Shown here: positions 18,004-28,896 of the stretch, piece after piece
Layout of the letters: every line of letters starts with the position of its first letter
Numbering within the stretch: position 1 is the first letter of the stretch
Assembly (NCBI GenBank): GCA_016210115.1
Contig: JACQUW010000108.1
Coordinates: 1 to 54,586 of the forward strand
Direction: 5' to 3'
From: Deltaproteobacteria bacterium
Lineage (GTDB): Bacteria; Desulfobacterota; Binatia; UBA9968
DNA length: 54,586 bases
Notes under the pieces: generated by a model
What the model saw: the letters and a program-made list of their open reading frames with translations, nothing else
What the model was told of the DNA's origin: nothing
Databases searched by the model: none
Made by a program: the position numbers and the translations under genes

Positions 18004-18984
18004 TTATTGTCTTGAAGCTTTGACCGTTTTCGCTCTTGAACCTTTGCTCGCTTTGAGCAGCCATACCATCAGGGCCTTCTGCAGGTGAAGCCGGTTTTCC
18101 GCCTGATCAAAAACAATCGACTGAGGGCTCTCCAAAACCTCGGCGGTGATCTCCTCTCCCCTGTGGGCCGGCAGGCAATGCATGACCACCGCAGTTTTCC
18201 GCGCCACCGCCAGCAGTTCCTCGTTAACCTGGTAGCGTTGAAAGGCTCGGAGCCTCGTGTCCCTCTCGTTCTCCTGCCCCATGCTTGTCCATACATCGGT
18301 GTAGATCACGTCCGCATCCCGAACGGCCTCCTGAACTTCCTGAGTAACGAAGATTTCGGCGCCCCCCTTCGCCGCCTCGCGGGCGATGTCGGTTCTGGGC
18401 TCATACTGTCTGGGACATGCGATGGCAAAAGACAACGCGTACTTTTCCGCCGCTTGGATCCACGTGTGAGCCATGTTATTTCCATCGCAGATGAAAGCGA
18501 TCTTGAGCCCGTCCAGGCTTTTCTTATGTTCCAGGAGCGTGTAGCAATCGGCCAGTACCTGGCAAGGGTGAAAAAGATCCGTGAGACCGTTAATGACGGG
18601 CACGCTCGCGTTTGCGGCCAATTCCTCAACCGTCGTATGAGAGAAGGTGCGAATCATGATCAGATCAACCCAGCGGCTAAGGCTTCGGCCGCAATCAGCC
18701 GACGTCTCTCTCACGCCGATTTGGATCTCTGAGGGGCCGAGAAAAACCGCATGGCCTCCAAGCTGGACCATGCCGACCTCAAACGTGACTCTCGTCCGCA
18801 GGCTTGGCTTTTCGAAAATCATCGCAAGCGTCTTTCCGGCGAGGAGCCGGTGAGAAATGCCTCGCTTCTGCTTGCGTTTAAGCGCGCGCGTGAGGGCAAA
18901 AATCTGCTCCATGTCAGCCCGGCTCAGATTCTTTAAGCTCAACAAATCTCTCTTCGTCGTCGCATTCATAAAAAGCGCTCGCAT
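18004..18984 (-). CDS. argF: Ornithine carbamoyltransferase
   Basis: Makes citrulline from ornithine and carbamoyl phosphate. Carbamoyl-phosphate binding residues are in [14 protein letters not shown] (Leu replaces the usual Thr of STRTR). [12 protein letters not shown] and the ornithine loop [11 protein letters not shown] are present. The ATG at 18984 overlaps the argD stop in TGATG, suggesting coupled translation. An ATG at 18969 begins a more typical N-terminus. The chain of about 326 residues is slightly longer than usual because of a basic C-terminal tail. Confidence 0.94.
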   Translation of the reverse strand: MRALFMNATTKRDLLSLKNLSRADMEQIFALTRALKRKQKRGISHRLLAGKTLAMIFEKPSLRTRVTFEVGMVQLGGHAVFLGPSEIQIGVRETSADCGRSLSRWVDLIMIRTFSHTTVEELAANASVPVINGLTDLFHPCQVLADCYTLLEHKKSLDGLKIAFICDGNNMAHTWIQAAEKYALSFAIACPRQYEPRTDIAREAAKGGAEIFVTQEVQEAVRDADVIYTDVWTSMGQENERDTRLRAFQRYQVNEELLAVARKTAVVMHCLPAHRGEEITAEVLESPQSIVFDQAENRLHLQKALMVWLLKASKGSRAKTVKASRQ

Positions 18985-20171
18985 CACTGGCGCGCAAGGA
19001 CTTTCTCCAGGATGGCCAGTCCATGATCCAGGTCTCGTTTTGTAAGGATCAGGGGAGGGATAATGCGCAGCACATTGTTGGCCGTGCAGTTAATCAGAAG
19101 ACCCTCTTTCAGACATTCCTCGACGATCTTGCCGCAAGGCCGGTCAAGCTCGATTCCCATGATGAGGCCTTTACCCCGAACATCCCGGATTATGGAAAAC
19201 CGCTCCTTGAGCAACAAGAGTTTCTCAAAAAGCAACTCGCCGATCCGGTTACAGTTCCGCATCACTCCTTTTTGGAGCAGAGTCTTGAGAACCGCAAGAC
19301 CAACACTGCACGCAAGCGGATTCCCTCCGAACGTGGAGGCATGAGATCCGGGCACGAAACTGCGGGCAACTTCTTGTTTCGCAAGCATCGCGCCGAAAGG
19401 CAGTCCGCCACCCAAAGACTTAGCCAGGGTCATAACGTCGGGCGCGACCCCGTAATGCTCGTAAGCAAACAGTTTCCCCGTCCGCCCCATTCCCACCTGG
19501 ACTTCATCGAAAATGAGAACAATTTTTTTTCTGTCGCATAGCTCCCTCAGTCCCGTGAGGTAGCCTTCCTTAGGGAGGATGACGCCGCCTTCCCCCTGAA
19601 TCGTCTCGACGAGAATTCCAACTGTCTTCTCGCCGATGGCTCTCTCCATCGCGTAAAGATCGTTGTAAGGAACCTGGCGAAAACCCTCAGGCAAGGGATC
19701 GTAGCCGGCCCGGACTTTCTCCTGCCCTGTGGCCGTTAACGTCGCCAGGGTCCTGCCGTGGAAGGAATTATGCGTCGAAAGGATTTCGTACTTGCCTCCC
19801 AACCACTCTCCACCATAGCGCCGGGCCAGCTTGATGGCCGCTTCATTGGCTTCGGCGCCGCTGTTACAAAAAAAAACCCGGTCCGCGAAGGAGTGGCGGC
19901 AGAGCTCAGCAGCCAGTTCTGACTGCGGAGCGATGTGATAGAGGTTCGAGACATGAATGAGCTTTCGCGCCTGACGCTGGATGGCGCCCACAATGGCTGG
20001 ATGATTGTGACCTAAACCGTTGACCGCGATTCCGGCCACAAAGTCCAGGTATTCCTTGCCATCCGCATCCCAAACCCGAACTCCTTTGCCACGCACTAAC
20101 GCAACCGGAAAGCGCGCATAGGTTTGAGCCACGTATTTATCGGTCAGCTTGATAATGTCTCGGTTTTTCAT
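18984..20171 (-). CDS. argD: Acetylornithine aminotransferase
   Basis: PLP-dependent class III transaminase of arginine synthesis. Visible are FCNSGAEANEAAIKLAR, FHGRTLATLTATGQ, LIFDEVQVGMGRTG and the Schiff-base Lys in TLAKSLGGGLPFGA. With the ATG at 20171 the protein has 395 residues, the family length, and begins MKNRDIIKLTDKYVAQTY. The open frame runs up to 20279, but that extension is Pro/Arg-rich and unlike the family. ATG at 20177 is a near alternative. It may also serve as the succinyl-diaminopimelate aminotransferase, as in some bacteria, since no other DAP aminotransferase is in this run; that is inference. Confidence 0.95.
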   Translation of the reverse strand: MKNRDIIKLTDKYVAQTYARFPVALVRGKGVRVWDADGKEYLDFVAGIAVNGLGHNHPAIVGAIQRQARKLIHVSNLYHIAPQSELAAELCRHSFADRVFFCNSGAEANEAAIKLARRYGGEWLGGKYEILSTHNSFHGRTLATLTATGQEKVRAGYDPLPEGFRQVPYNDLYAMERAIGEKTVGILVETIQGEGGVILPKEGYLTGLRELCDRKKIVLIFDEVQVGMGRTGKLFAYEHYGVAPDVMTLAKSLGGGLPFGAMLAKQEVARSFVPGSHASTFGGNPLACSVGLAVLKTLLQKGVMRNCNRIGELLFEKLLLLKERFSIIRDVRGKGLIMGIELDRPCGKIVEECLKEGLLINCTANNVLRIIPPLILTKRDLDHGLAILEKVLARQ

Positions 20172-20316
20172 CAACATTCGGAACCCGCCCTGATTGGCCA
20201 AGAGGACCCTGAGACAAGGCAGCGTGTGAGGAACCGGCGGCGAGCGAGGCGCTCTGGAAAGTAGGTCGCAGCGAGCCAAACGCTACGCCGCAGATGCGCC
20301 CTTTCAGCGACCGATC

Positions 20317-21216
<900 letters not shown>

Positions 21217-22611
21217 TTATAAGATATACCGCGACAGATCCTCATCCTTCAAAATTGGACTCAAGCGGTCACGCACGTATTGGGCGTCGATCGTAACGTC
21301 CTTACCCCGCATTTCCGGCGCGCTGTAAGAGACTTCATCCAGCAGCCTTTCCATGATCGTATGCAATCTTCGAGCACCGATGTTCTCGGTCTTTTCATTG
21401 ACTTCGGAAGCTATTTTCGCGATCTCAACAATAGCGTCTTCGGTAAAGCTGAGTTGAACCCCCTCCGTCGCAAGGAGGGCCGTGTACTGTTTGATGAGCG
21501 CATTCTTGGGTTCTGTCAAAATCCGAACAAAGTCCTCCTTCCCTAATGAGCTGAGCTCGACACGGATCGGAAATCGGCCTTGGAACTCCGGAATCAGATC
21601 CGAAGGCTTGGCGCTATGAAACGCACCCGAAGCAATAAAAAGGATATGATCGGTCCGGACCATGCCATATTTTGTGTTTACGGTCGATCCCTCGACAATG
21701 GGGAGGAGATCTCTTTGGACTCCTCCTCGGGAGACGTCCGGCCCGTGCATCGACTCTCGTCCGGCGATCTTGTCGATCTCGTCGATAAAAACGATGCCCG
21801 ACTGCTCCACTCTCCGGATAGCCTCGGAAATGACCTTCTCCATATCGATCAACTTTCCCGCCTCTTCCTGGGTGAGAATCTCCACCGCTTCGGGAATCTT
21901 GACCGTCTTTTTTTTCGTCCGTTTCGGGAGCAGATTTGAGAACATCTCCTTAATATTGAACTCCATCCCCTCCATGCCCTGAGGAGTTAAAACCTCGATC
22001 ATGGGCGTCATCGACTGGGTCATCTCGATTTCCACGAATCGATCGTCGAGCTTTCCTTCCCGAAGCAGCCTTTTGAGCTTTTCTCTCGTTCCTTGAGTGC
22101 GGGAGGAGTCGGTGGAATCCGCCTCAATCCTGCCTGCCTGCGGCGACGGAAGCAGCAGATCCAATATCCTTTCTTCCGCTATTTCCCTGGCCCTGATTTC
22201 GACCTTCTGTTTTTCCTCCTCTTTCACCATGCTAACTGCCAGCTCGGCCAGATCTCGAATAATCGATTCCACATCCCGGCCTACATAACCCACCTCGGTG
22301 AACTTGGAGGCCTCGACTTTGATGAATGGCGCCTGGGCAAGCTTCGCGAGACGCCGGGAGATCTCGGTCTTTCCCACACCCGTCGGGCCTATCATAATGA
22401 TGTTCTTTGGCGCAATCTCCTCCCGCAGATCCTCGGGAACCAATTGTCGGCGCCAGCGATTTCGCAGCGCAATGGCAACCGCCCGCTTGGCTTCTTTCTG
22501 CCCGACAATGTAGCGGTCCAGCTCCGACACCACTTCACGCGGGATCATGACCGGCGCCGGGACCGGAGTGTAGGATGTCCCGTGCGGCTCTTCTCTCCGA
22601 AAATCCTTCAT
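21217..22611 (-). CDS. hslU: HslU ATPase of the HslUV protease
   Basis: AAA+ unfoldase that feeds substrates to HslV. Walker A is GPTGVGKTE and Walker [11 protein letters not shown]. The N-terminal [19 protein letters not shown] is diagnostic, and the intermediate domain follows [14 protein letters not shown]. The sensor-2 region reads [16 protein letters not shown]. The C-terminus ends SRYIL, matching the HslU tail that docks on HslV. The start at ATG 22611 (MKDFRREEP) gives 464 residues; the frame is open to 22683, but the extra 24 residues look non-native. It follows hslV by about 80 bases. Confidence 0.95.
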   Translation of the reverse strand: MKDFRREEPHGTSYTPVPAPVMIPREVVSELDRYIVGQKEAKRAVAIALRNRWRRQLVPEDLREEIAPKNIIMIGPTGVGKTEISRRLAKLAQAPFIKVEASKFTEVGYVGRDVESIIRDLAELAVSMVKEEEKQKVEIRAREIAEERILDLLLPSPQAGRIEADSTDSSRTQGTREKLKRLLREGKLDDRFVEIEMTQSMTPMIEVLTPQGMEGMEFNIKEMFSNLLPKRTKKKTVKIPEAVEILTQEEAGKLIDMEKVISEAIRRVEQSGIVFIDEIDKIAGRESMHGPDVSRGGVQRDLLPIVEGSTVNTKYGMVRTDHILFIASGAFHSAKPSDLIPEFQGRFPIRVELSSLGKEDFVRILTEPKNALIKQYTALLATEGVQLSFTEDAIVEIAKIASEVNEKTENIGARRLHTIMERLLDEVSYSAPEMRGKDVTIDAQYVRDRLSPILKDEDLSRYIL

Positions 22612-22692
22612 AAAATAAACAGCCTTGCCTTCAATGTACAGAGACTGATGATGGCGCGAACAAGAACCAACCTGCCAAGCCACTGACCGCCA

Positions 22693-23223
22693 TCAAGGCA
22701 ACTCTTCAAAAGTCAATTGATCATTCGTGTACACACATATGGCCGCGGCCGTGCGCATCGATTCTTCGGCGATGGTATGAGCATCCAGCTCGGTATGCTT
22801 GATCATAACCCGTGCCGCCGCCAAAGCATAATTTCCTCCCGAGCCAATCGCAATCACACCGTCATCGGGCTCGACCACGTCCCCGCTGCCCGAGATGACG
22901 AGTGAGGCGTCCGCATCCGCAACCACCAACAAAGCGTCCAGTCTCCTCAGAACCCGATCAGTACGCCAGTCTTTGGCCAGTTCCACCGCCGCACGTTTGA
23001 GATTGCCATTAAATTGCTCGAGCTTGGCCTCAAATTTTTCGAACAACGTAAAGGCGTCGGCCGTGGCTCCGGCAAAACCAGCAATAACGCGGTCTTGATA
23101 GAGCTTGCGAACTTTACGGGCGGTGTGTTTCACGACGGTCTGCCCTAAGCTCACCTGCCCGTCGCCCGCCATCACAACTTTCCCTTTGTGGCGGATTGCC
23201 AGTATTGTCGTACCTTGAAACAT
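22693..23223 (-). CDS. hslV: HslV peptidase of the HslUV protease
   Basis: Proteasome-beta-like peptidase of 176 residues. The catalytic N-terminal threonine should be Thr5, exposed after removal of MFQG; the mature protein would begin [20 protein letters not shown]. The conserved Lys lies in TARKVRKLY, and [17 protein letters not shown] and [14 protein letters not shown] are family motifs. Length is normal. It lies directly downstream of xerC and before hslU, the widespread order. Heat-shock control is usual for the family, but no heat-shock promoter was identified. Confidence 0.96.
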   Translation of the reverse strand: MFQGTTILAIRHKGKVVMAGDGQVSLGQTVVKHTARKVRKLYQDRVIAGFAGATADAFTLFEKFEAKLEQFNGNLKRAAVELAKDWRTDRVLRRLDALLVVADADASLVISGSGDVVEPDDGVIAIGSGGNYALAAARVMIKHTELDAHTIAEESMRTAAAICVYTNDQLTFEELP

Positions 23224-23286
23224 GACTACACTGCCGACTCTGTTGCCCCGCCAGCCGCTGGGAAGCGGAGAGCCTTGGAACCAAAA

Positions 23287-24192
23287 TTACGCCCGGGGAT
23301 GGGCTTTGTCGTAAACAGCTGTGAGTTGATCCAGATTCACGTGGGTGTAGCGCTGAGTCGTCGAAAGGCTTGCATGCCCCAGCAACTCCTGAATAGCGCG
23401 CAAATCAGCGCCGCTGTTGAGGAGATGCGTGGCGAAAGTGTGGCGCAACCCGTGCGGTCCCAATCGAACCTGTATTCCCGAGGCCCGGAGGTGCTTTTCA
23501 AGAAGCCGGGCCACGCTTCGGGTCGTAATTCGCCCTCCCGTGGCGTTCAAGAAAACGGCATCTCCTCTCCTGCCCGTCCAGTTACTCTGCTGTTTCTGTT
23601 CTTTTTCGTACTCCTGAAGCGCCTCAAGCGCAATGTCTCCAATAGGAATAATTCTCTCTTTCGAGCCTTTCCCGAGAACTCTGATGATGCCTAATCGAAA
23701 GTCAATGTCCCTCCAATTAAGCCCCACGAGCTCGCTCACCCGCACTCCCGTCGAATAAAGAACTTCAATCATCGCGCGGTCGCGTACGGTCAAAACTCCT
23801 TTCCCCACGATCCCACCCAGCAGACGGAAAACATCATCCACTGAAAGAAAAACCGGGAGCGGCTTTTCTTGTTTAGGGCTGCCCAGAGCCGCAGTAGGAT
23901 CCCGCGAGATCAACCGCTCGGCGAGCAGGTAGTTGAAAAGGCCTTTGATCGCGGCAAGCTTCCTTGCCACCGAGCTTTTCCGGCAAGTCCTGGAAAGGCT
24001 ACCGAGATAAGCCCGCACGCTTTGCTGGTCGACTTTTAAGAGATCGACAGGTCTCTTTTTCTGCGAGAGTCGCCCATCGGACAAAAACTGCCGAAATTGT
24101 TTGAGATCGCTCAGATAATTCCTGAGGGTGTGAGGAGAGACGTTCCGCACGTTCCTCAGGTAAGCACCATATTGATCGATCAGGTCCTCCAC
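23287..24192 (-). CDS. xerC: Tyrosine recombinase XerC
   Basis: Site-specific recombinase resolving chromosome dimers at dif. The 301-residue protein has an N-terminal SAM-like core-binding domain (VSPHTLRNYLSDLKQF) and a C-terminal catalytic domain. Catalytic residues are visible: Arg in STGVRVSELVGL, HGLRHTFATHLL with the His and second Arg, LLGHASLSTTQRYTHV with the nucleophile Tyr. Its place before hslV supports XerC rather than an integrase, as there are no phage or integron genes nearby. It is probably the first gene of the long minus-strand run. Confidence 0.94.
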   Translation of the reverse strand: MEDLIDQYGAYLRNVRNVSPHTLRNYLSDLKQFRQFLSDGRLSQKKRPVDLLKVDQQSVRAYLGSLSRTCRKSSVARKLAAIKGLFNYLLAERLISRDPTAALGSPKQEKPLPVFLSVDDVFRLLGGIVGKGVLTVRDRAMIEVLYSTGVRVSELVGLNWRDIDFRLGIIRVLGKGSKERIIPIGDIALEALQEYEKEQKQQSNWTGRRGDAVFLNATGGRITTRSVARLLEKHLRASGIQVRLGPHGLRHTFATHLLNSGADLRAIQELLGHASLSTTQRYTHVNLDQLTAVYDKAHPRA

Positions 24193-24322
24193 TCTTCGTT
24201 TTCGCCTCTAATTTACTGTTTACCACAACATGACCGGCATTTTAAACAGTCCAGTCCAGAACAACGCCGCTTGCAGCAGGATCAAACCTTTTTGTTAGCA
24301 GAGGCAGAAAGAGATACGGCTA

Positions 24323-24409
24323 TTCAAGAACGCCTCTCGTTGCCTTCACGCGCTTGCGGGAGAGGGAGGAGGTGAGGGTCTGATCCAGCCGCGAGGCGTT
24401 CCTGTTGAA
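24323..24409. repeat. Long imperfect inverted repeat enclosing a REP-like unit
   Basis: TTCAAGAACGCCTC at 24323-24336 pairs imperfectly with GAGGCGTTCCTGTTGAA at 24393-24409. Inside, 24351-24380 carries GCGGGAGAGGGAGGAGGTGAGGG, written here as two parts: GCGGGAGAGGG and GAGGTGAGGG. This matches one half of the palindromic units near hisH. The 226-base gap between xerC and the broken surface gene holds no gene. Confidence 0.6.
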
Positions 24410-24418
24410 TGGAGTAGG

Positions 24419-25917
24419 CTACGGATTGATGATCAGCGTGAAGCCTTTTTGCGCTTTGCCGCCGAGAGAGTCTGAGACTTCAAACGTCAGGCTAAATTGT
24501 CCCGTTTCGGTGGGTACGCCGGTAATCCTTCCAGTGCTTTGGAGGCTCAATCCCGTAGGGAGATTGCCGGAAACCAGCGACCACGTATATGGAGTTTTGG
24601 CGCCGCTCACTTTGACCACGGCCCTGTAGTTCCTTCCTACGCGGCCTGGAACTAGACGCGTAGTGGTAATTCCCAGAGGTTTGTATATTGTGATCTTGAA
24701 CTTTCGCGTCACACTTGAACCAAGTTGATCCGTCACTCTGAGAGTGAATGCTCTGCCTCCGGTCAATAACGGTGTCCCAACGATGGCCGCCGAGTTGAGA
24801 TTGAGGCCTTGAGGGAGAGCGCCGCTAACCACTTCAAACCCATACGGAGGGAACCCGCCCTCTGGTGTAAGAATTGCGTTGTAAGCCACTCCCAGTTCTC
24901 CGTTGCGCGGCACAGAGAAATTCACACTTAAAGGCTGGGTAAATACTGCTGTGACTGTTTTGTTGCCAACCATCGTCACAACGCAGTCCGCTGTTCCACT
25001 GCATGCATCGGTCCAGCCCGAAAACAGTGAACCGCTCTTAGCAAGTGCGGTTAACGTCACGTTTGTTCCCAGAGTGTAGTTTTCTCACTACAGTCGTCTC
25101 CGCAATCAAGGCCCGGCAGGTCGCTCGTTCCATCCCCATCCACGTCGCCAACCGTGGGAAAAGTGCGCACGAGGAGTGACCCTTTTACAGTAACGGGAAA
25201 GCCATTCACCAACGTGCCGTCGTGGTGATAGGCGTAAATGTAATTGCCGTGGGCTGTTACGAGCTCCAAGTCGCCATCGCCATCGAGGTCCACGACAGCG
25301 GATGTGCTTGGTTGGTAACTCCAAAGTGGCATGTTATTGGCCGGCTGTGGCCAACCGGGAAGTTCCGAACCGTCGGGGCGGTAAACGTGGAGCCTAGAAT
25401 CTGGTTCACCTGTGATGATTTCATCAAGACCATCGCCATTTAAGTCCGCTAGAGTTGGAGGTCTCACCGCGGAGTTACGTTTCGTTTGTGGCCACCCTGG
25501 GAGGGTTTTGCCTGATCCGGAGTATGCCGAAATAAACGATTCGGCGGCGCCAAAGCCAAAATAGACGCTGGCCACCTCATTTCCCGCCCATCCGGAGCTC
25601 AATTCCCCGGCCGCCGGATACCCCGCCCCGAGTATCTCATCTAGAGGCCACCTTGGCACCGGCGAGCCATCCGCCTTCCAGGCATAAAGGGGACCATTGG
25701 ACAAACCGGTCACAATGGCAGACATACGTAAATCAGGCACAAAACCTGGAAAATTACACTGCGTAAAATGCCGTGCCACATGACTGACCGCGTAAGAACC
25801 GAGGCGGTTATGAGGGCTGAAGAGTCTTTGGAGTGATCTGGAGAAACCGGCAGCCTCTGACTGGAAACATTGACACGTTGCCCTTTTCGATGTCCACTCG
25901 CTTGTGATGGTGCCCAC
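24419..25917 (-). pseudogene. Broken FG-GAP / Ig-like surface protein gene
   Basis: Two adjoining minus-strand frames form one protein. The first part (25917-25057) carries FG-GAP/VCBS-like propeller repeats with the calcium-loop pattern DxDGDGxxE, for example DLDGDGDLELVTAHG and DLNGDGLDEIITGE. The second (25060-24419) begins in a GWTDACSGTADCVVTM repeat and has two putative Ig-like domains with the ASGLPTGLSL-type motif (GNLPTGLSLQSTGRITGVP). Reading across AAAA near 25075-25082 with one base removed joins CSE to NYTLGTNVTLTA. No signal peptide is seen upstream, so the 5' end is also lost or lies in the degenerate 25918-26120 stretch. Probably a decayed exported adhesin-like gene. Confidence 0.72.
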
Positions 25918-26014
25918 TCGCTCACGAAATCAAAGTCGGGCGCAACAACCACCACAACCGCCAAAGCCCGCTGCTTTTCCGATCGCCGCTTCATCTTCCC
26001 AGCCTCAAACACAA

Positions 26015-26043
26015 AGGCCGATCGGGAGAGATCCGATCGGCCT
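26015..26043 (-). terminator. Strong hairpin, possible terminator or leader element
   Basis: AGGCCGATCGG and CCGATCGGCCT form a perfect 11-bp stem with a seven-base loop. On the minus strand the stem is followed by TTTGTGTTT, as in a factor-independent terminator. No minus-strand gene lies directly upstream, so it may instead be a leader attenuator for the broken surface gene, or a relic. The rest of 25918-26234 contains no convincing gene. Confidence 0.45.
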
Positions 26044-26234
26044 CTTACAACAGCGAATAAAGTCTTCAGGCGGGTCGACTTCTTCCCGAGGTGCGAAACC
26101 GGCCAAGACTTAACATAGCCCAATGATTATCGTCAAGAACGACTCTGACTCGTCATGCGGTTTTCGTCAGTCTTCTGCTCCTTCTTTTCCGGAAGAAAAG
26201 CTGCTACTAATTTCTTTCATGAGGTTCAGTTTCA

Positions 26235-27020
26235 ATGCAGCATGAAGAGAGAGTCTCGTTTGTAAACAGCCGCGGGCAGACTCTGGCCGGCATCCTCCAT
26301 CGCCCCGCGGCAGAGCGGGTCCCGGCTGCGGTTATTCTCTGTCACGGGATGGAATCGAACAAGGAAAGCGAAAAGGCAACGATCTTGGGCCGGAGCTTCG
26401 CGGAAAGGGGCATTCTGGCGCTGCGATTCGATTTTGCCGGCGCCGGGGAGTCGGGCGGGACTCTCGAAGACATTACCTATAGCGGCGAAGTCGCGGATCT
26501 GAGGGCCGCTTTCGATTTCATCCTCCAATATAACCCAGAAAAGATCGGCATCCTCGGATCCAGCATGGGAGGCGCCGTGGCGCTACTTTTTGCCGCTGAG
26601 AAGAGGAAGGTGGATTGTCTCGTCACTATCGCGGCCCCGGTCCACCCTGAAAAAATAACGGGAAGTCTTTTGAGCCAAGAAGAGGTCACGCGCTGGCGAG
26701 AGTCGGGGTTTATCATGTACCACGACCGGAAGATCAACAGAACTCTCCTGGACGACCTCGAGCGAATCAATGTCCCCGCGGCCGCAAGGAAGATATCGTG
26801 CCCGGTGCTGATTATTCATGGAGACGCCGATCAAACCGTGCCGATCAACGAGGCCCATGAGCTCCATTCACTACTTTCCTGTGCGAAAAAGATTCTGATT
26901 TTCAATGGAGCGGACCATCGCTTATCGGACCCTTGCCTCATGGGAAAAGCTCTCGATGCGGCTACCGATTGGATGCTCCTTCACCTTGAGGGAGACGGCC
27001 ATGAAACCATTCGTGCCTAA
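26235..27020 (+). CDS. Alpha/beta hydrolase (serine aminopeptidase-like)
   Basis: A 261-residue cytoplasmic alpha/beta hydrolase without a signal peptide. The oxyanion region is VILCHGMESNKES. The nucleophile elbow is GSSMGGAVAL, with Ser near residue 107. The acid residue is in IIHGDADQTVP and the His in FNGADHRLSD. The fold and the RFDFAGAGESGG motif match the Hydrolase_4 group of esterases or acyl-hydrolases acting on small esters or lipids. The substrate is unknown. A lipoprotein gene overlaps its end by 20 bases, so the two are likely coupled. Confidence 0.88.
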   Translation: MQHEERVSFVNSRGQTLAGILHRPAAERVPAAVILCHGMESNKESEKATILGRSFAERGILALRFDFAGAGESGGTLEDITYSGEVADLRAAFDFILQYNPEKIGILGSSMGGAVALLFAAEKRKVDCLVTIAAPVHPEKITGSLLSQEEVTRWRESGFIMYHDRKINRTLLDDLERINVPAAARKISCPVLIIHGDADQTVPINEAHELHSLLSCAKKILIFNGADHRLSDPCLMGKALDAATDWMLLHLEGDGHETIRA

Positions 27021-27411
27021 TATTGCTTCGGCATTTGTTTTCTGCGCCCTCTTTCTCGGAGCCTGTGGGAGGGATCTCAATACCGCCCGGGGAGTTGTTG
27101 AGGAATTCGTCGATCACCACTATGTGTACTTCGATCTCAGAAAAGCAAAACAATATTCCATTGGGGTGGCGTTGGAAAAGATCAACGAAGAGATCCGGTT
27201 AACAGAAGGACAGACCATTGATGCTTCAACGCGCAAGCCCAAGGTCCACTACCGCCTGGTGGAGAGAAAAGAAAGCCCTCAGCGCGCGTCGTTTCTTTAC
27301 GAAGGCACGATCCAGGCGGAAGATGCCCCTGAATTCACTCGGCGTTGGCTCGTGAGCGCGCGGAAGGAAGGAAATCAGTGGCGGGTTTCAAATTTTACCG
27401 AATACGACTAA
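27001..27411 (+). CDS. Putative lipoprotein of unknown function
   Basis: A 136-residue protein starting at an ATG inside the end of the preceding hydrolase gene. The signal IASAFVFCALFLGAC ends in a lipobox (LGAC), so the mature protein would be a membrane-anchored lipoprotein. The mature part has a short acidic and aromatic helix (GVVEEFVDHHYVYFDLRKA) followed by beta-rich sequence ending GNQWRVSNFTEYD, which resembles the small alpha+beta fold of transport-associated or NTF2-like domains. No family is recognised. An ATG at 26905 gives a longer frame but loses the signal peptide. It ends 15 bases from a convergent MFS gene. Confidence 0.75.
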   Translation: MKPFVPNIASAFVFCALFLGACGRDLNTARGVVEEFVDHHYVYFDLRKAKQYSIGVALEKINEEIRLTEGQTIDASTRKPKVHYRLVERKESPQRASFLYEGTIQAEDAPEFTRRWLVSARKEGNQWRVSNFTEYD

Positions 27412-27426
27412 ACGATAACCGCACGG

Positions 27427-28752
27427 TCAAGTGCTGGCGGGTTTCTCGACCACAGCCCTGAGCGTGACTTTCTGCGGCTGCGGCCGAATATTTATAGCCA
27501 GTCCAGCCGCTATCATGGCAATGCTCCCCCCGGCCAGAAATGCCACCTGGTAATCCCCAAGCCAGACCCGGATCGCGCCTGCTGTCGTGGCCATGATCGC
27601 GGCTCCGAGCTGGTGGGAAAGAAAAATCCAACCATAAACTCTGCCGACCGAATTTCTTCCGAATGTATCGGCCGTCAAGGCAACCGTCGGCGGCACCGTC
27701 GCAAACCAGTCGAGCCCATAAATAACGGCAAACAGAAATAGTCCGGAGTAGTCGGTCACGAACGGCAAGATGAACAGCGAAAGACCTCGTAAGGCATAAA
27801 CCATCGCCAACCACTTTCGCGGCTGCACGCGGTCAGTCATCCATCCAGATAGGACCGTGCCGACAAAATTCAATCCGCCCATGATCCCCACGGTGGCAGC
27901 GGCTGTGACCTGCGGAATTCCGTGATCGATGGAGTGCGGAATCAAATGAGTTCCGATCAAACCATTGGCCGTTCCCCCGCAGATAAAAAAGCTTCCCGCC
28001 AAAAGCCAGAAGGTGGATGACCTGAAAACTTCGCGCAGCTTCATTGATTCCGATGAGCTCGACACGCCGCGCAACGAAGCGAGCGGCGCCGCGGAACCGG
28101 CTCCTGGATCTCCGGCGCCGTACGGTTCTAAAGCAAGATCGGCCGGTTGGTCGCGCATCAACAAAAAAATCACGGGGATAATGCAGAGGGAAAAAACAGC
28201 CAGAAGCAAAGATCCCGCGCGCCATCCTGACCAAACAATGATCGCCATAAACAATGGAAGGACGATCAACTGGCCCGTAGAGCTGGCGCTGTTGAGAATG
28301 CCCAAGGCCAGCCCGCGGCGGGCGACAAACCAGCGGTTAGCCACAGTCGCTGAAAGCACGGATCCGACTGAGCCGGCGCCTAAGCCCACGATAATTCCCC
28401 ATAAAAGAAAAAACTGCCAAAATTCCCGCATGAGGGTGGTCGCGCCAACGCCGAAAGCGAGCGTAAATAGGCCCACCATCATCACCCTTCGCGGCCCGAA
28501 TCGATCAAGCAGCCAGCCGCTAATCGGCGCAGCCACGCCAAAAAGAAAAAGATTGAGGCTTATCGCCGAGGCGATCGCCACACGGCTCCATCCGAACTCC
28601 GCCTCGAATGGATGAATCAGCACAGTGGGTGATGCGCGGATGCCTGCAGCCGTTAGTGTCGTCAGAAAACTTACGGACAGAATAAGCCAGGCACGGTGAA
28701 AAGGAAAAGGAAACGGGCGGCGTGATGGAACATTGACTCTGCCTTTAGCCAT
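27427..28752 (-). CDS. Major facilitator superfamily transporter
   Basis: A 441-residue integral membrane protein with about 12 hydrophobic segments. The MFS motif between helices 2 and 3 is GWLLDRFGPRRVMMVG, and a related GWMTDRVQPRKWL follows helix 8. Overall layout resembles the monocarboxylate/oxalate:formate (OFA-like) branch. The substrate cannot be read from sequence; organic acid transport is a family-based guess. The gene is single, convergent with a lipoprotein gene and divergent from the following secreted hydrolase gene, so their promoters share the 28753-28896 region. Confidence 0.88.
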   Translation of the reverse strand: MAKGRVNVPSRRPFPFPFHRAWLILSVSFLTTLTAAGIRASPTVLIHPFEAEFGWSRVAIASAISLNLFLFGVAAPISGWLLDRFGPRRVMMVGLFTLAFGVGATTLMREFWQFFLLWGIIVGLGAGSVGSVLSATVANRWFVARRGLALGILNSASSTGQLIVLPLFMAIIVWSGWRAGSLLLAVFSLCIIPVIFLLMRDQPADLALEPYGAGDPGAGSAAPLASLRGVSSSSESMKLREVFRSSTFWLLAGSFFICGGTANGLIGTHLIPHSIDHGIPQVTAAATVGIMGGLNFVGTVLSGWMTDRVQPRKWLAMVYALRGLSLFILPFVTDYSGLFLFAVIYGLDWFATVPPTVALTADTFGRNSVGRVYGWIFLSHQLGAAIMATTAGAIRVWLGDYQVAFLAGGSIAMIAAGLAINIRPQPQKVTLRAVVEKPAST

Positions 28753-28834
28753 AGCTTCGTATAACTCTCTTCAGTCGAAATCACAACTGCTTTTGTCTCG
28801 CAAAGGCCCCTCAGAGGCACTGCACTGAAAGAAT

Positions 28835-28864
28835 TTGACATTGGAATTTGCAATCGGGTACCTT
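28835..28864 (+). promoter_or_regulatory. Possible sigma70 promoter of the secreted hydrolase gene
   Basis: A perfect -35 box TTGACA (28835-28840) is followed after 18 bases by TACCTT (28859-28864), a weak -10 box. The start would lie just before the ribosome site GAAGGAGA and the ATG at 28897. The -10 matches only half the consensus, so this is a moderate call. Confidence 0.45.
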
Positions 28865-28896
28865 CGTGTGACCGCTAGCGGAAGGAGAAATCATAT

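Noticed and set aside
17106..18023. A 305-codon plus-strand open frame opposite argG
   Set aside because: It lies antisense to a strongly supported gene, has Arg/His-rich random composition and no domain.
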